Shown here one piece after another: positions 1 through 8,693 of a stretch of DNA of 64,000 bases; position 1 is the first letter of the stretch; each line of letters begins with the position of its first letter. The notes below the pieces were generated by a model that made no database searches, was not told the origin of the DNA, and was given only the letters and a program-made list of their open reading frames with translations. The position numbers and the translations under genes are program-made. This stretch comes from an uncultured Planctomycetota bacterium (lineage in GTDB: Bacteria > Planctomycetota > UBA1135 > GCA-002686595): positions 41,798-105,797 of the forward strand of contig CAIYPP010000141.1 in NCBI GenBank assembly GCA_903928115.1, in the 5' to 3' direction.

Positions 1-189
1 GCCGACCGCAAGTGTCCGCAGTGCGGCAAGAACGGGCTCGTCCGGCTCGACGTGCGCACGACGCGCGGCATCCGCTGCACTCGCTGCTCCTTCCGCGACG
101 AAACGGCGAGCTCCTTCCTGATCGCCGAAGACGAAGGTGTCGCCATCGAGAAAACGGTCCTCCACGAGCGCGATCGGCGCCGAGGCTGA
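1..189 (+). CDS. C-terminal fragment of a zinc-ribbon protein (5' truncated)
   Basis: The reading frame is open from the first base to a TGA at 187-189, giving 62 residues. It carries CPQCG near its start and CTRC about 20 residues later, a four-cysteine zinc-ribbon arrangement, followed by an acidic and then basic tail. The N-terminal part lies outside the window, so the full protein cannot be named. The next gene starts 10 nt later on the same strand and could be co-transcribed. The zinc-binding role is inferred from cysteine spacing only. Confidence 0.55.
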   Translation, partial: ADRKCPQCGKNGLVRLDVRTTRGIRCTRCSFRDETASSFLIAEDEGVAIEKTVLHERDRRRG

Positions 190-198
190 GCCAACCGC

Positions 199-657
199 AT
201 GCCGTCCGAACCCAAGCCGCGCATGATCGAGCTCGTGCTCTCGCGCATCATCTTGCGCGACACCGAGCGCTCGCAGCACATCCTGCTCGTCGAGCGCGAT
301 GGCAAGCGCGGCTTTCCGATGACGATCGGGCGCGGCGAAGCGGAGGAGCTGCACCGCGTCGTCCACGGAACGACGCCGCAGCGCCCGTTGACGCACCAAC
401 TCGGCCTCAACATGGTCGAAGCGCTCGGCTCGCGCGTCCTGCGCGCCGACATCATCGACCTGCAGGAGAACACGTACTTCGCGCAGCTCGCGCTCGCGGG
501 CGCTCCGGGGGAGCCGCCGGTCCTCGTCGACGCGCGGCCTTCGGACGCGATCGCGCTCGCGCTCCGAGCGCGTGCGCCGGTCCGGATCGCGGAGTCGATC
601 CTCGATCAGGTGCGCAACGACGCGTCGGGCCCCGATCCCCTGCCGCCCGCGCCCTGA
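199..657 (+). CDS. Bifunctional nuclease (BFN/DUF151) domain protein
   Basis: A 152-residue single-domain protein. The family signature is visible around residues 115-130 (DARPSDAIALALR), with the preceding MTIGRGEAEEL and LQENTYFAQL strands typical of the fold. The family is named after a plant nuclease active on RNA and single-stranded DNA; most bacterial members are uncharacterised, so nuclease activity here is by family only. The ATG lacks a clear Shine-Dalgarno sequence. It lies 10 nt behind the zinc-ribbon gene and about 80 nt before the ATPase/TPR gene. The Pro-rich last six residues look like a tail, not a domain. Confidence 0.85.
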   Translation: MPSEPKPRMIELVLSRIILRDTERSQHILLVERDGKRGFPMTIGRGEAEELHRVVHGTTPQRPLTHQLGLNMVEALGSRVLRADIIDLQENTYFAQLALAGAPGEPPVLVDARPSDAIALALRARAPVRIAESILDQVRNDASGPDPLPPAP

Positions 658-663
658 GCTCGT

Positions 664-669
664 TAGACT
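664..669 (+). promoter_or_regulatory. Candidate -10 element TAGACT
   Basis: TAGACT lies 69 nt before the start of the large ATPase/TPR gene, in the short gap after the BFN gene. The same hexamer occurs ahead of three other plus-strand genes in this window. No convincing -35 is seen. Confidence 0.3.
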
Positions 670-738
670 CGTGGGGCGTCACGCGGTCCGCGTCCTGCCG
701 CGGCAGCGACCCGAGTCACGCCGAACGAGGCCCCGCCG

Positions 739-3700
739 ATGTCGGAAGAATTCTTCGCGCGCGAGAGCGAATTGGCGCGGCTCCTCGCTGCCTGCGAGCG
801 TGTAGCTTCCGGTGCCGGGCCGCTCGCCCTCGAGCTCTGCGGCGAGCGCGGCACGGGCAAGACGCGCCTCCTCCAAGAGCTCTACGCGCGCCTCGCGGCG
901 GAGTCTCCGTGGAATCCTGCGGAAGCGGCCTACTGGCCCGCGAAGCTCGGTGAGACGTCGACGGGCCAAGGTCCCAACCCCGAGCTGCGCAAGACTCCCA
1001 GCGCGCGCGGCGCGGCGCGTTTCCTGTGGCTCGGCATGCGCGCAACGTGCCCCCACCCGAAGCTGCCGGACGAGCCCGAGGCGTCGTCGGTGGAGCTCAA
1101 TCGCGAGCTGGAGCTCCACGCCCGCCGCGGGCAGCGCTTCGGCGGGATGGGAGCCGCCATCGCGCTTGCGCTCGCGCAGGAAGGCGAGATGGACTCCGGC
1201 GTGCGCGAGCGCGCCCACGCGGGCCTGCGCGCTGCGCTTCAGGCCTGCGAGAACGGCTTCGTCCTCCTTTGGATCGACGATGCGCAGTGGGCGAGCCCCG
1301 CTCTCCGCGAGCTCGTCGAATCGACTTGGCGCAACGCAAAGGAACGTCGCTCGCCGTTGCTCTTGGTTCTGGCCCACGAGTCCGACGCGCTGGCGACGTC
1401 GGCCGAGCGCGCGGCCGGTTTCAACGTCGACGCCGAGCGCATCGAGCTCGCACCCGTCGACGACGAGACGATTCGTCGCCTGTTGCTTGCGCAGCTCCCG
1501 GGTCTGCTTCCGCATCAGCAAGCACTGTTCGTCGAGGCTGCGCGCGGCAACTTCCTGCGACTTCTGGAGCGCATGGCGTGGATCGCAATGCTGCGCGGGA
1601 ACTTCGCATTTGCCGATCGCGCCATGGCCCTCACCGCAATCGGCGAAGCGGAGCTCCGCCTCTGGGATTCCGGACGCCGTGACCGCGTGCAAGTGGCCAC
1701 GCTGCGGCTCGGCGACGCCGTGAAGCGCTTGCTGGGCTGGAGCAGCGATCTCGCCTGGGAGTTCCTCGAAGTCGCAGCGCATGAATACGGCCGTCGCATG
1801 GCGCTCGCCGGCGCGAGCGAAACGGAGTTGGCGATGCGGGAGCGGCCGCTGGACCCGCTCCCCGCGGACCCGCGCGTCGAGCACGGCCGCGGCGAGGTCG
1901 CGTTCCACCTCGAAGCGCGCAAGCTGTGGCGGCGCTGCGGCGAGCGCGAAGTCGAGTTGCTCTCGGCGACGCTGCGCGACGTCTGCCAGCTGTGGATCAA
2001 CGAGAGCTTCGGCTCCGACGGCAACTGGAAGCCCCACGACACCGCGGACCTCTCGACGATCCCCGCTCGCTCGGCGCTGGCGCTGCTCGCCGCCGACCGC
2101 ACCGCGGAGCTGCGCGACCTGCTCGACATCGCGATGGCCGAGCTCGCGCTGCCCGAGGTCCCCGACTGGAGGAACCCCGAGCACGTCGCGGCGCTGCGCG
2201 CGATCCGCATCGCGGTCCAAAATGACGCGGAAGAGCTGCTCTGGCCGCGCACACGACGCTGCGCGGAGCGCCTCGCGCGCGTCGACTGGTCGAGCGTGCC
2301 CGAGTCGGTCATCGGCAGCGCGGGCCGCGAGGCACTGGCGCGCCGTATCACCGAAGCCGGAATTCCTCGGCTCGCACGCGACATCCGCGCCAGCCGCGTC
2401 GAGCTCCTGCGCTCGCGCGCCGCGGAGCAGCGCGAGTCGGCTGCGGGAATCGACGAGCTCGCCGACGCGCTGAGCGATCTCGGCCAGAGCCTGTGGGAGC
2501 TCGGCGACAATCCGGGCGCCGAGCGTGCCTTCGGCGAGCAGCTCGCGCTGATGCGAACGCGCGTCGAAGGCGATACGAGCTCCACGCGCCGCCGCAGCCT
2601 CTCGATCGCGCTCGACAACGTCGCCGGACTCGCCGCGACGCGCGGACAGCTTGAGTTCGCGCGCAATATCTACCTCGAGAGCCTCGGAATCGCACGCGAA
2701 CTCGCTGCGCAAGACGATTCCTCCGGCGCGCGACGCGACCTCTTCCTCTCGATCTCGAATGTCGCGACGATCGAGTACCGGCGTGGCAAGCTCGAAGAGG
2801 CGCTCGCGATGCACGAGGAGAGCCTCGCGATTCGGCGCGCGGTCGCCGACGAGCTCGGCACCGACGATGCGCGCCACGACCTCGAGAACGGCCTCGAGTG
2901 CGTCGCCGACATCGAGCACGAGCTCGGCCGCTTCGAGTCCGCGGCGCAGAAGTACGAAGAGTGCCTCGCCATCGAGCGCGAGCTCGCGGAGCGCCTCGGC
3001 ACCACGGCGCACCGCTGGTCGGTCGCGCAGCTCTTGCGCAGCATCGCCGACATCGAGCGCAACAGCGGCCGCCGCGGCAGCGCGATGCGTCGCCTCGAGG
3101 AGTCGCTCGGCATCGCGCGCGCGATCGCGAGCGAGCTCGCCACGCCCGCCAGTCGCCGCGAAGTTGCCGCGGTGCTGCGCGCAGTCGGCACGCTGCACGA
3201 GGAGCGCAACGACCTCGCCCGCGCGCGCGAGGCCTACGCCGAGGCGCTGGAAATCGCTCGCACCAACCAGTCCGACGGCGAGGACAGCACGGCGGGCTCT
3301 TCCGGCTACGCGCACCTTCTGTGCGACGTGGCGGACGTGGACCTCGCGCGCGGCGAAGTCGAGGTCGCGCGGCGCGGCTACGAGCAGGCACTCGCGATCC
3401 ACCGTCGACTCGCGGAGCAGGTCGGAACTCCCGACTGCCGCCGAGACCTGCTCGTCGTGCTCGATCACCTCGCGAACCTCGACGAGCGGCAGGGCCTCAC
3501 GGACTCCGCGCTCGCGCGCTTCCGCGAGATCGCCGACGGAATGCGCGCGCTCGCCGACGAGCTCGGGACCCCGACCGCGCGACGCGACCACTCGGTCGCG
3601 CTGCTTCGCATCGCCGACGCTCTGCGCGCGCGCGGCCGCCTGCGCGAGTCGCTGGAGCTCTACGAGCAGTGCCTCGCCGTGCGCTCCGAGACGCTCGAGC

Positions 3701-4218
3701 GCCTCGAGGACAGTGTCGATGCCAATCTCTCCTTCGTGACCGATTGGCACGCGACGCTGCGCATCGTGCGCGACCTCGCGCGCGAGTGCGGCGAGCTGGA
3801 GCGCGCGCGCACCTTGGCGCGCGACCTCGTCGAGATGGCGTGGCCCGACGAGGAGGATGCCGACGAGGACTTTGGTCCCGCGCAGCAGGAAGACCTGCTC
3901 GTCGAGCTGATCGCGCTCGCCGGAATCGAGCTCGAGCTCGGCGACACCGCCTCCGCCTCCGAAGTGCTCGACCGCGCCCGCCAGCTCGCCGAGGCCCTCG
4001 AAGCCGCCTTCGACGACCCCGCCATCAACCGCGCCGCCGAAGCCCTCGACGCCACGACCCTCGAACGCTGTGCCGCCGCCTGGGACCTCCTCGCCCGCCT
4101 CGCCGCCCCCGACGCCGCTTCCCCCGACTCGACCTCACCGGACAGCAGCGCCGCCACCCTCGCCCGCTCCCGCGCCGCCGCCCTGCGCGAGCGCGCCCTC
4201 CACCTCCCACCCCCCTGA
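739..4218 (+). CDS. Large P-loop ATPase with nine TPR-like repeats (STAND-like)
   Basis: 1159 residues. The N-terminal module has a Walker A GERGTGKT at 35-42 and a Walker B-like strand ending in WIDDAQ at 178-183, as in signal-transducing STAND/AAA-16 ATPases. A helical middle region follows. Residues about 570-999 hold nine consecutive repeats of about 47 residues, each two helices ending in a linker resembling LGT-x-x-ARRDL; repeats 3, 4 and 7-9 are clearest. These resemble TPR_12/kinesin-light-chain repeats and suggest a protein-binding scaffold. The C-terminal 160 residues are acidic, then low-complexity Asp/Ser/Pro and Ala/Arg. There is no signal peptide or membrane segment, so it is probably cytosolic. 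GAGG at 727-730 supports the start. No effector domain is recognised, so the output is unknown. Confidence 0.75.
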   Translation: MSEEFFARESELARLLAACERVASGAGPLALELCGERGTGKTRLLQELYARLAAESPWNPAEAAYWPAKLGETSTGQGPNPELRKTPSARGAARFLWLGMRATCPHPKLPDEPEASSVELNRELELHARRGQRFGGMGAAIALALAQEGEMDSGVRERAHAGLRAALQACENGFVLLWIDDAQWASPALRELVESTWRNAKERRSPLLLVLAHESDALATSAERAAGFNVDAERIELAPVDDETIRRLLLAQLPGLLPHQQALFVEAARGNFLRLLERMAWIAMLRGNFAFADRAMALTAIGEAELRLWDSGRRDRVQVATLRLGDAVKRLLGWSSDLAWEFLEVAAHEYGRRMALAGASETELAMRERPLDPLPADPRVEHGRGEVAFHLEARKLWRRCGEREVELLSATLRDVCQLWINESFGSDGNWKPHDTADLSTIPARSALALLAADRTAELRDLLDIAMAELALPEVPDWRNPEHVAALRAIRIAVQNDAEELLWPRTRRCAERLARVDWSSVPESVIGSAGREALARRITEAGIPRLARDIRASRVELLRSRAAEQRESAAGIDELADALSDLGQSLWELGDNPGAERAFGEQLALMRTRVEGDTSSTRRRSLSIALDNVAGLAATRGQLEFARNIYLESLGIARELAAQDDSSGARRDLFLSISNVATIEYRRGKLEEALAMHEESLAIRRAVADELGTDDARHDLENGLECVADIEHELGRFESAAQKYEECLAIERELAERLGTTAHRWSVAQLLRSIADIERNSGRRGSAMRRLEESLGIARAIASELATPASRREVAAVLRAVGTLHEERNDLARAREAYAEALEIARTNQSDGEDSTAGSSGYAHLLCDVADVDLARGEVEVARRGYEQALAIHRRLAEQVGTPDCRRDLLVVLDHLANLDERQGLTDSALARFREIADGMRALADELGTPTARRDHSVALLRIADALRARGRLRESLELYEQCLAVRSETLERLEDSVDANLSFVTDWHATLRIVRDLARECGELERARTLARDLVEMAWPDEEDADEDFGPAQQEDLLVELIALAGIELELGDTASASEVLDRARQLAEALEAAFDDPAINRAAEALDATTLERCAAAWDLLARLAAPDAASPDSTSPDSSAATLARSRAAALRERALHLPPP

Positions 4219-4242
4219 CCTCCGCGCTACGATCCCCCCCAC

Positions 4243-4330
4243 GGAGGCGTGGCAGAGCGGCCGATTGCAGCGGTTTTGAAAACCGCCAGGGCGCAAGTCC
4301 TCGAGGGTTCGAATCCTTCCGCCTCCGCCA
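4243..4330 (+). tRNA. tRNA-Ser(UGA)
   Basis: The acceptor stem GGAGGCG pairs with CGCCTCC (4320-4326), followed by discriminator G and an encoded CCA at 4328-4330. The anticodon arm GCGGT/ACCGC encloses loop TTTGAAA, giving anticodon TGA. A long variable arm and the T-loop GGTTCGAATCC are present, as expected for class II serine tRNA. A TACGAT at 4229-4234 could be the -10 element. The gene sits between the large ATPase gene and the GTPase pair. Confidence 0.95.
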
Positions 4331-4430
4331 CTTGGGTGCGCGTGCATGTGCTCGTGAGGAACCGGCGGTTGCGTGTGGGGAGAGCGCGGCGAGGCTGCGG
4401 GGCGCGGAGAGGCGCTCAGAGGGCTCCTGT

Positions 4431-4436
4431 TACATT
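4431..4436 (+). promoter_or_regulatory. Candidate -10 element TACATT for the GTPase operon
   Basis: TACATT is a small AT-rich island in the otherwise very GC-rich 175 nt between the tRNA and the first GTPase gene. It would give a leader of about 60 nt. The -35 is not clear. Confidence 0.3.
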
Positions 4437-4505
4437 GGTGAGAGAGTCGGAGGCGGTCGGAGGGCCCTGGGATGGGTTCGACCGAGCGACATCCGAGAAG
4501 GGCAC

Positions 4506-6677
4506 ATGAGGAACCGATCGCATGGGAGCACCCCGTGGGGCTCTGGCAACCGCGCTTCGGCGTACCTCGGTGCCCTGAGGGAGTGTGCGCGGGTCGCGCG
4601 CGAGGAGGGCGCGGTCGCGGAGCAGGCGCTCGGAGAGGTGGAGCGCGTGGTGCGGAGCCTGAAGAGCAGCGCCGCGGAGGTCGCGCGCGGCGCACCGAAC
4701 GAGGGCCCGCCGGTCGCGGATGCAGTGGCGCGGCTGCGCGAGCTGGTGGCATCGCTGGACGCGACGGTCGATCGCTCGTTCGAAGCGGCGAAGGCCGGAG
4801 TGACGGCGAGACAGGCCGCGCTCCAGCACTTCACGGTGACGCTGTTCGGAAGGACCTTGGCCGGAAAGAGCACCCTGCTCGAGGCACTGACGGGCGGCGA
4901 CGGGGCCACGATCGGCAACGGCGGACAGCCGGCGACGCGCGAGGCCCGTGAATCGATGTGGAGCTCGCTGCGCGTGCTCGACACTCCCGGAATCCGCGCC
5001 TTCGAACGTCGGGAGGACCGTGAGCGTGTGCTCTCCGTCCTTCGGCAGACGGACGTCGCACTGTTCGTCGTGAGCTCGGACGGCCTGCGAGAGGATTCGC
5101 TCGAGACGCTGGCGGAGCTGAGGCGGTGGAACAAGCCGCTCTGGTTCGTCTTGAACGTGAAGCGCGACCTCTGCAAGCCCGTCCACATGCGTCGGTTCCT
5201 CGCCGATCCACGCTCGATCTTCGACGAGGACGAGCTGCGCGGACACCGCGAACGGCTGGCGCAGCTCGCGGGCAACGAGCTCGGCATGCGCGAGGTCCGC
5301 GTGTTCCCGATCCATGCGCAGGCGGCGTACCTGTCGATGCGGCCCGAGCATCGCGAGCATGCAGAGCAGCTCGCCGAGCACTGCGGACTCGACGCTCTCG
5401 TCGAGGCGCTCGAAGCCGAGGTCTTGCGCAGGGGAAGCGTGCGGCGCGTGCAGACGCTCGTCGACGGCACGGTGGTTTCCCTGCTCGACCTGCAGGAGAC
5501 CCTCACGGAGCACTCGAAGACCGTGAAGCGTGTCGCCCGCGGTCTGAAGGCCAAGTTCCGCGAGCTCGACACGTGGTTCGAGAGCTTCGCGCAGGCCACG
5601 AACCTGCGCGCGAAGGCCGAGGCCTCGCTGCTCGTGCAGCCGCTCCGAGCCACCGCGTCGGCCTTCATCGACGAGACTCTGGAGAAGGCCGATGTCGCCG
5701 AGCGCTGGAATCACAAGGTGAAGTCGATCGGCATCGAAGCATGGCTGGAGCGCCAGCAGGCTGCGATCCGCGAAGAGCTGCGCGCGCGGCTCGCGGAGTT
5801 CTCGCGCGAGGCAGCGGTCGAGATGACACTGATCCGCGAGCTCCACGCGGGGAGCCCGTCCCAGTTCGACCCGTGGGATGTGACGCGCTCGATCCGGACT
5901 CCCGCGGCACCGGAAGCGACGCCAGCAGGACAGACCGCGCTCGCAGCTTGGCTCGACGGCACGGACTTCTGGAACCCGCTGGAGTGGCTCTCCGGCGAAA
6001 CCCGCGCGCTCACGCTCCGCGTCTCGTGGCGTTTCGGCGACCGAGACAAGAAGCCGATCCGCCAAAAGTCCAAGGTCACCGAAGAACTTCGCGGTTCGAT
6101 CGACGAGCTCGAACACAAGCTCGCGGCCGAGCTCGACAACTGGTTCCAAAAGAGCATCAGCCGCCGTTTCGCGCGCGCGATTCGAAGCGACACACGCCAC
6201 TTGTTCGAGGGCATGTTCGCCGTCGCGCGCAGCACGATCGAAGCCTCGGCGCAGGTGGGAACGATCGTGGAGCACCTGAACCGCAGACTGCTCGTTCGGT
6301 CGGGCGAGTTCGTCGGGGTGCCGATCCCCGAGCAGCGCATCGCGCGAGTGATCCGAGATCCCGGGATGCGCGCGAAGGTGCTTTGGCAGGGTGCAACCGA
6401 AGACGCGCGCTTTGCCAAGCAGGTCGGTGGAGCGCTCGGTGAGGGGTTCGACGGAGTCCCGAGCGGAGCGTTGCCGGAGCAGATCGCGGCAGCGCTGCAG
6501 CCCGCGACCGTCGCGCCGTCGAGCGTGTCATGCGCAGGACGCCAAGCGATGGCGCGCGTAGCGAAGGCGGACCTCGCAAAGGCCGTCGGCCCGTGCGGAG
6601 TCAACGTCTCGCTCGCGAGCCGACTGCTGGGAGTCCGCATCCGCGTCGTCGCCGAGGGGGCCCCCGCCGATGGCTGA
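4506..6677 (+). CDS. Dynamin-like GTPase, first of an overlapping pair
   Basis: 723 residues. G1/P-loop GRTLAGKST is at 115-123, G3 DTPG at 159-162 and a G4-like NVKRD at 217-221. An N-terminal helical stretch of about 100 residues precedes the G domain, and about 480 mostly helical residues follow, with W-rich segments (WLDGTDFWNPLEW around 480). This layout fits bacterial dynamin-like GTPases that bind or remodel membranes. GAGAAGG just upstream is a good ribosome site for this ATG; the open frame extends back through the tRNA, which cannot be coding. The gene overlaps the next GTPase by 8 nt, so the two are probably translated together. The exact subfamily is uncertain. Confidence 0.75.
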   Translation: MRNRSHGSTPWGSGNRASAYLGALRECARVAREEGAVAEQALGEVERVVRSLKSSAAEVARGAPNEGPPVADAVARLRELVASLDATVDRSFEAAKAGVTARQAALQHFTVTLFGRTLAGKSTLLEALTGGDGATIGNGGQPATREARESMWSSLRVLDTPGIRAFERREDRERVLSVLRQTDVALFVVSSDGLREDSLETLAELRRWNKPLWFVLNVKRDLCKPVHMRRFLADPRSIFDEDELRGHRERLAQLAGNELGMREVRVFPIHAQAAYLSMRPEHREHAEQLAEHCGLDALVEALEAEVLRRGSVRRVQTLVDGTVVSLLDLQETLTEHSKTVKRVARGLKAKFRELDTWFESFAQATNLRAKAEASLLVQPLRATASAFIDETLEKADVAERWNHKVKSIGIEAWLERQQAAIREELRARLAEFSREAAVEMTLIRELHAGSPSQFDPWDVTRSIRTPAAPEATPAGQTALAAWLDGTDFWNPLEWLSGETRALTLRVSWRFGDRDKKPIRQKSKVTEELRGSIDELEHKLAAELDNWFQKSISRRFARAIRSDTRHLFEGMFAVARSTIEASAQVGTIVEHLNRRLLVRSGEFVGVPIPEQRIARVIRDPGMRAKVLWQGATEDARFAKQVGGALGEGFDGVPSGALPEQIAAALQPATVAPSSVSCAGRQAMARVAKADLAKAVGPCGVNVSLASRLLGVRIRVVAEGAPADG

Positions 6678-8457
6678 GAACCACGCCGTTGAACACGGGG
6701 CGATCCTCGCGGCGACGCAAGAACTTCAGCGCGAGCTGCGCGCGGCGGCGGAGCGCTCCGAGGAGCCCGCGATCCAAGCGCTCGCACGCGAAGCGGGCGA
6801 GGTGACCGTACTTTCCAGCGCGGAGGACTCTGGGCCACTCACGGTCACCGTGGTGGGCCAGCGCGGCGCGGGCAAGTCGACGATTCTGCGCGCGCTCACC
6901 GGCCGTGCGGACATCGCGATCTGCTCCGACGTCGGCACGTGCGCCGTCGCGGCGTACGACTGGAACGGCGTCCGCCTCGTGGATACCCCGGGCCTTCACG
7001 CAGGAAATCCCGCGCACGATGCGCTCACGTACGCTGCCGTCGAGCGCGCCGAGCTCGTGATCTTTGTGATCACCAGCGAGCTGTTCGACGAGTCCCTCGC
7101 GCGCCACTTCCGCGAGCTCGCCTTCACACGCCAGACCGCGCGGCGCATGCTGCTGGTCGTCAACAAAATGGGGCTGCACCCCGGCTCTTCCGAAGCGAAG
7201 CGGCCGGAGATCGAGAGGGTGACCACGCCGCACTCGCTGGAGGACTTCCGCGGAGTGTTCATCGACGCACGCGCATGGCTCGAGGCGCAGAGCACGAACG
7301 GAGCAGATCGCGAGGAGCTACTGCGGGTCGCGAACCTCGATGCGCTGCGTGGCGCGCTCGACCGCTTCGTCGCGGAGCGACGCTCCGCAGCCACGATTGC
7401 GACTCCGCTCTTCACGCTGCGCGGAATTGCGGAGCGGGCCGCGTTGCGCCTCTCGAAGGACACGCCGCAAGAGCGCAGCGCGCTCGAGCTGCTGAACCGC
7501 AAGCGAGGACTGCTCCTCACGTCGCGCAACCGGGCGCGCGTTCTCGTGAACGGAGTCGTCGCACGCGCCGTCGGAGACATCGGCCGCTGCGGCGACGAGG
7601 TGGCCGAGATGATCGACGTCGGCAAGACCTTCAAGGAAGTGGAAGCGCGACACGCCGCGGCGCAGACGCAAGCACAGAAGCGGAGCACGGCCCTCTCGGA
7701 CGAAGCGCGTCGTGCCGTCGTGGCCGAGCTCGCCGACCTTCGCCGACAGCTGGGTGCGCTCCACGAGAGCTTGCTCGCGGTGGAGTTGAGAGAGCAGCTC
7801 GACGCTGCGGATTGGGATTGGGGCCGCGCGGCCGAGAGCCCGGCAGCCGCATGGACCTCGCAGCCGCGAGCAGAGCCGCCCACAGACTGGCCGACGAGGA
7901 GCGCGAAGGTGCGCGACGTCGCGAAGCAGCTCGGGAGCTACGCGGCGCGCTGGGCCGCAGCCTCCGCAGTGGAAGTCGCTCGCACCGCTGGCGCCGACCC
8001 GGGGCGAGGGAGCGACGCGCAGAAGGTCACCTACAACGTGGGCAAGTTCTTCGGCGCGCAGTTCCAGCCTTGGGGAGCCGCCAAGGTCGCTCGGGCCATT
8101 GGAAACGCCGGACGATCCATCGCTGGCGTCAGCAGCGTGCTGGCTGTCGTGGCGCACCTCGCCGAGGAGCGACAGCAGGAACGCTCTCGGGCGCAGCTCC
8201 GCGACGCACGGACCGGAGTCCGCGCCGCCTACCGCGACGCTGCCCAAGCGGTGCAGACCGCCTGCTCCGAGCAGTTCGAGGCCTTCCTCCGCGACTTCTA
8301 TGATTCCGAGCTCTCAGCGCTCGACGAACAGCTCCAAGGCCTCTCGCCCAAACGCAGCGAGCGCAGCGCCGCCCTCCGCACCTTCCAAGCCCTCGCGCAG
8401 CGCGCCTCGAAGCTCATCGACCGCGCGCAAGCCGCGAGCTCGGGTCCCGTCTCATAG
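6670..8457 (+). CDS. LeoA-like dynamin-family GTPase, second of the pair
   Basis: 595 residues. P-loop GQRGAGKST is at 63-71, G3 DTPG at 105-108, and G4 is NKMG at 165-168, with Gly where Asp is usual. Near 455-500 there is a segment with KFFG, QPWGAAK and a short Ala/Val-rich hydrophobic stretch (VSSVLAVVAHLA). I associate this pattern with LeoA/HP0731-type bacterial dynamins, where it marks the membrane-paddle region. Such proteins are encoded in tandem GTPase pairs, matching the 8-nt overlap with the upstream gene. Vesicle or membrane remodelling is inferred from the family. The C-terminal 100 residues are predicted helical. Confidence 0.75.
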   Translation: MAENHAVEHGAILAATQELQRELRAAAERSEEPAIQALAREAGEVTVLSSAEDSGPLTVTVVGQRGAGKSTILRALTGRADIAICSDVGTCAVAAYDWNGVRLVDTPGLHAGNPAHDALTYAAVERAELVIFVITSELFDESLARHFRELAFTRQTARRMLLVVNKMGLHPGSSEAKRPEIERVTTPHSLEDFRGVFIDARAWLEAQSTNGADREELLRVANLDALRGALDRFVAERRSAATIATPLFTLRGIAERAALRLSKDTPQERSALELLNRKRGLLLTSRNRARVLVNGVVARAVGDIGRCGDEVAEMIDVGKTFKEVEARHAAAQTQAQKRSTALSDEARRAVVAELADLRRQLGALHESLLAVELREQLDAADWDWGRAAESPAAAWTSQPRAEPPTDWPTRSAKVRDVAKQLGSYAARWAAASAVEVARTAGADPGRGSDAQKVTYNVGKFFGAQFQPWGAAKVARAIGNAGRSIAGVSSVLAVVAHLAEERQQERSRAQLRDARTGVRAAYRDAAQAVQTACSEQFEAFLRDFYDSELSALDEQLQGLSPKRSERSAALRTFQALAQRASKLIDRAQAASSGPVS

Positions 8458-8471
8458 TATTTGAACCATCG

Positions 8472-8488
8472 CGAGATTTAGAATCTCG
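8472..8488. terminator. Short inverted repeat between convergent genes
   Basis: CGAGATT, three-base loop TAG, AATCTCG: a perfect 7-bp stem 15 nt after the GTPase stop, between that gene and the convergent propeller gene. It has no T-tract, so a terminator role is tentative. The surrounding 8458-8693 region is AT-richer than its neighbours and holds no gene I recognise. Confidence 0.3.
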
Positions 8489-8693
8489 GTACGACCGTGG
8501 CGCGGTGAAACCCATGCGCGAGCAAGGCCAGTATCACCGCAGTAGCGGGTTTGCGGATCTTCGAGTGTGAAGCGATAATTCCTGGTACCATTTCTGGCGA
8601 TTTCGTCCATAGTGGTGCCTGCGTAGAGGGAGATCGATACGCACTCAGTTGCGGCCGTAGAACGGCAGCGGGAGCGCGTCGCAAGTGAATCGC

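Noticed and set aside
679..3750. 1023-codon open frame on the minus strand opposite the ATPase/TPR gene
   Set aside because: It is a high-GC antisense shadow: no domain, Arg/Ala/Glu-rich composition and no ribosome site, while the plus-strand protein has clear motifs and repeats.
2898..4505. Upstream extension of the first GTPase frame
   Set aside because: It runs through tRNA-Ser(UGA) and overlaps the ATPase/TPR gene; a good ribosome site marks 4506.
4243..8457. tRNA-linked genomic island with integrase
   Set aside because: No integrase and no repeated 3' tRNA fragment found by reading downstream; GC of the GTPase genes is like the neighbours.
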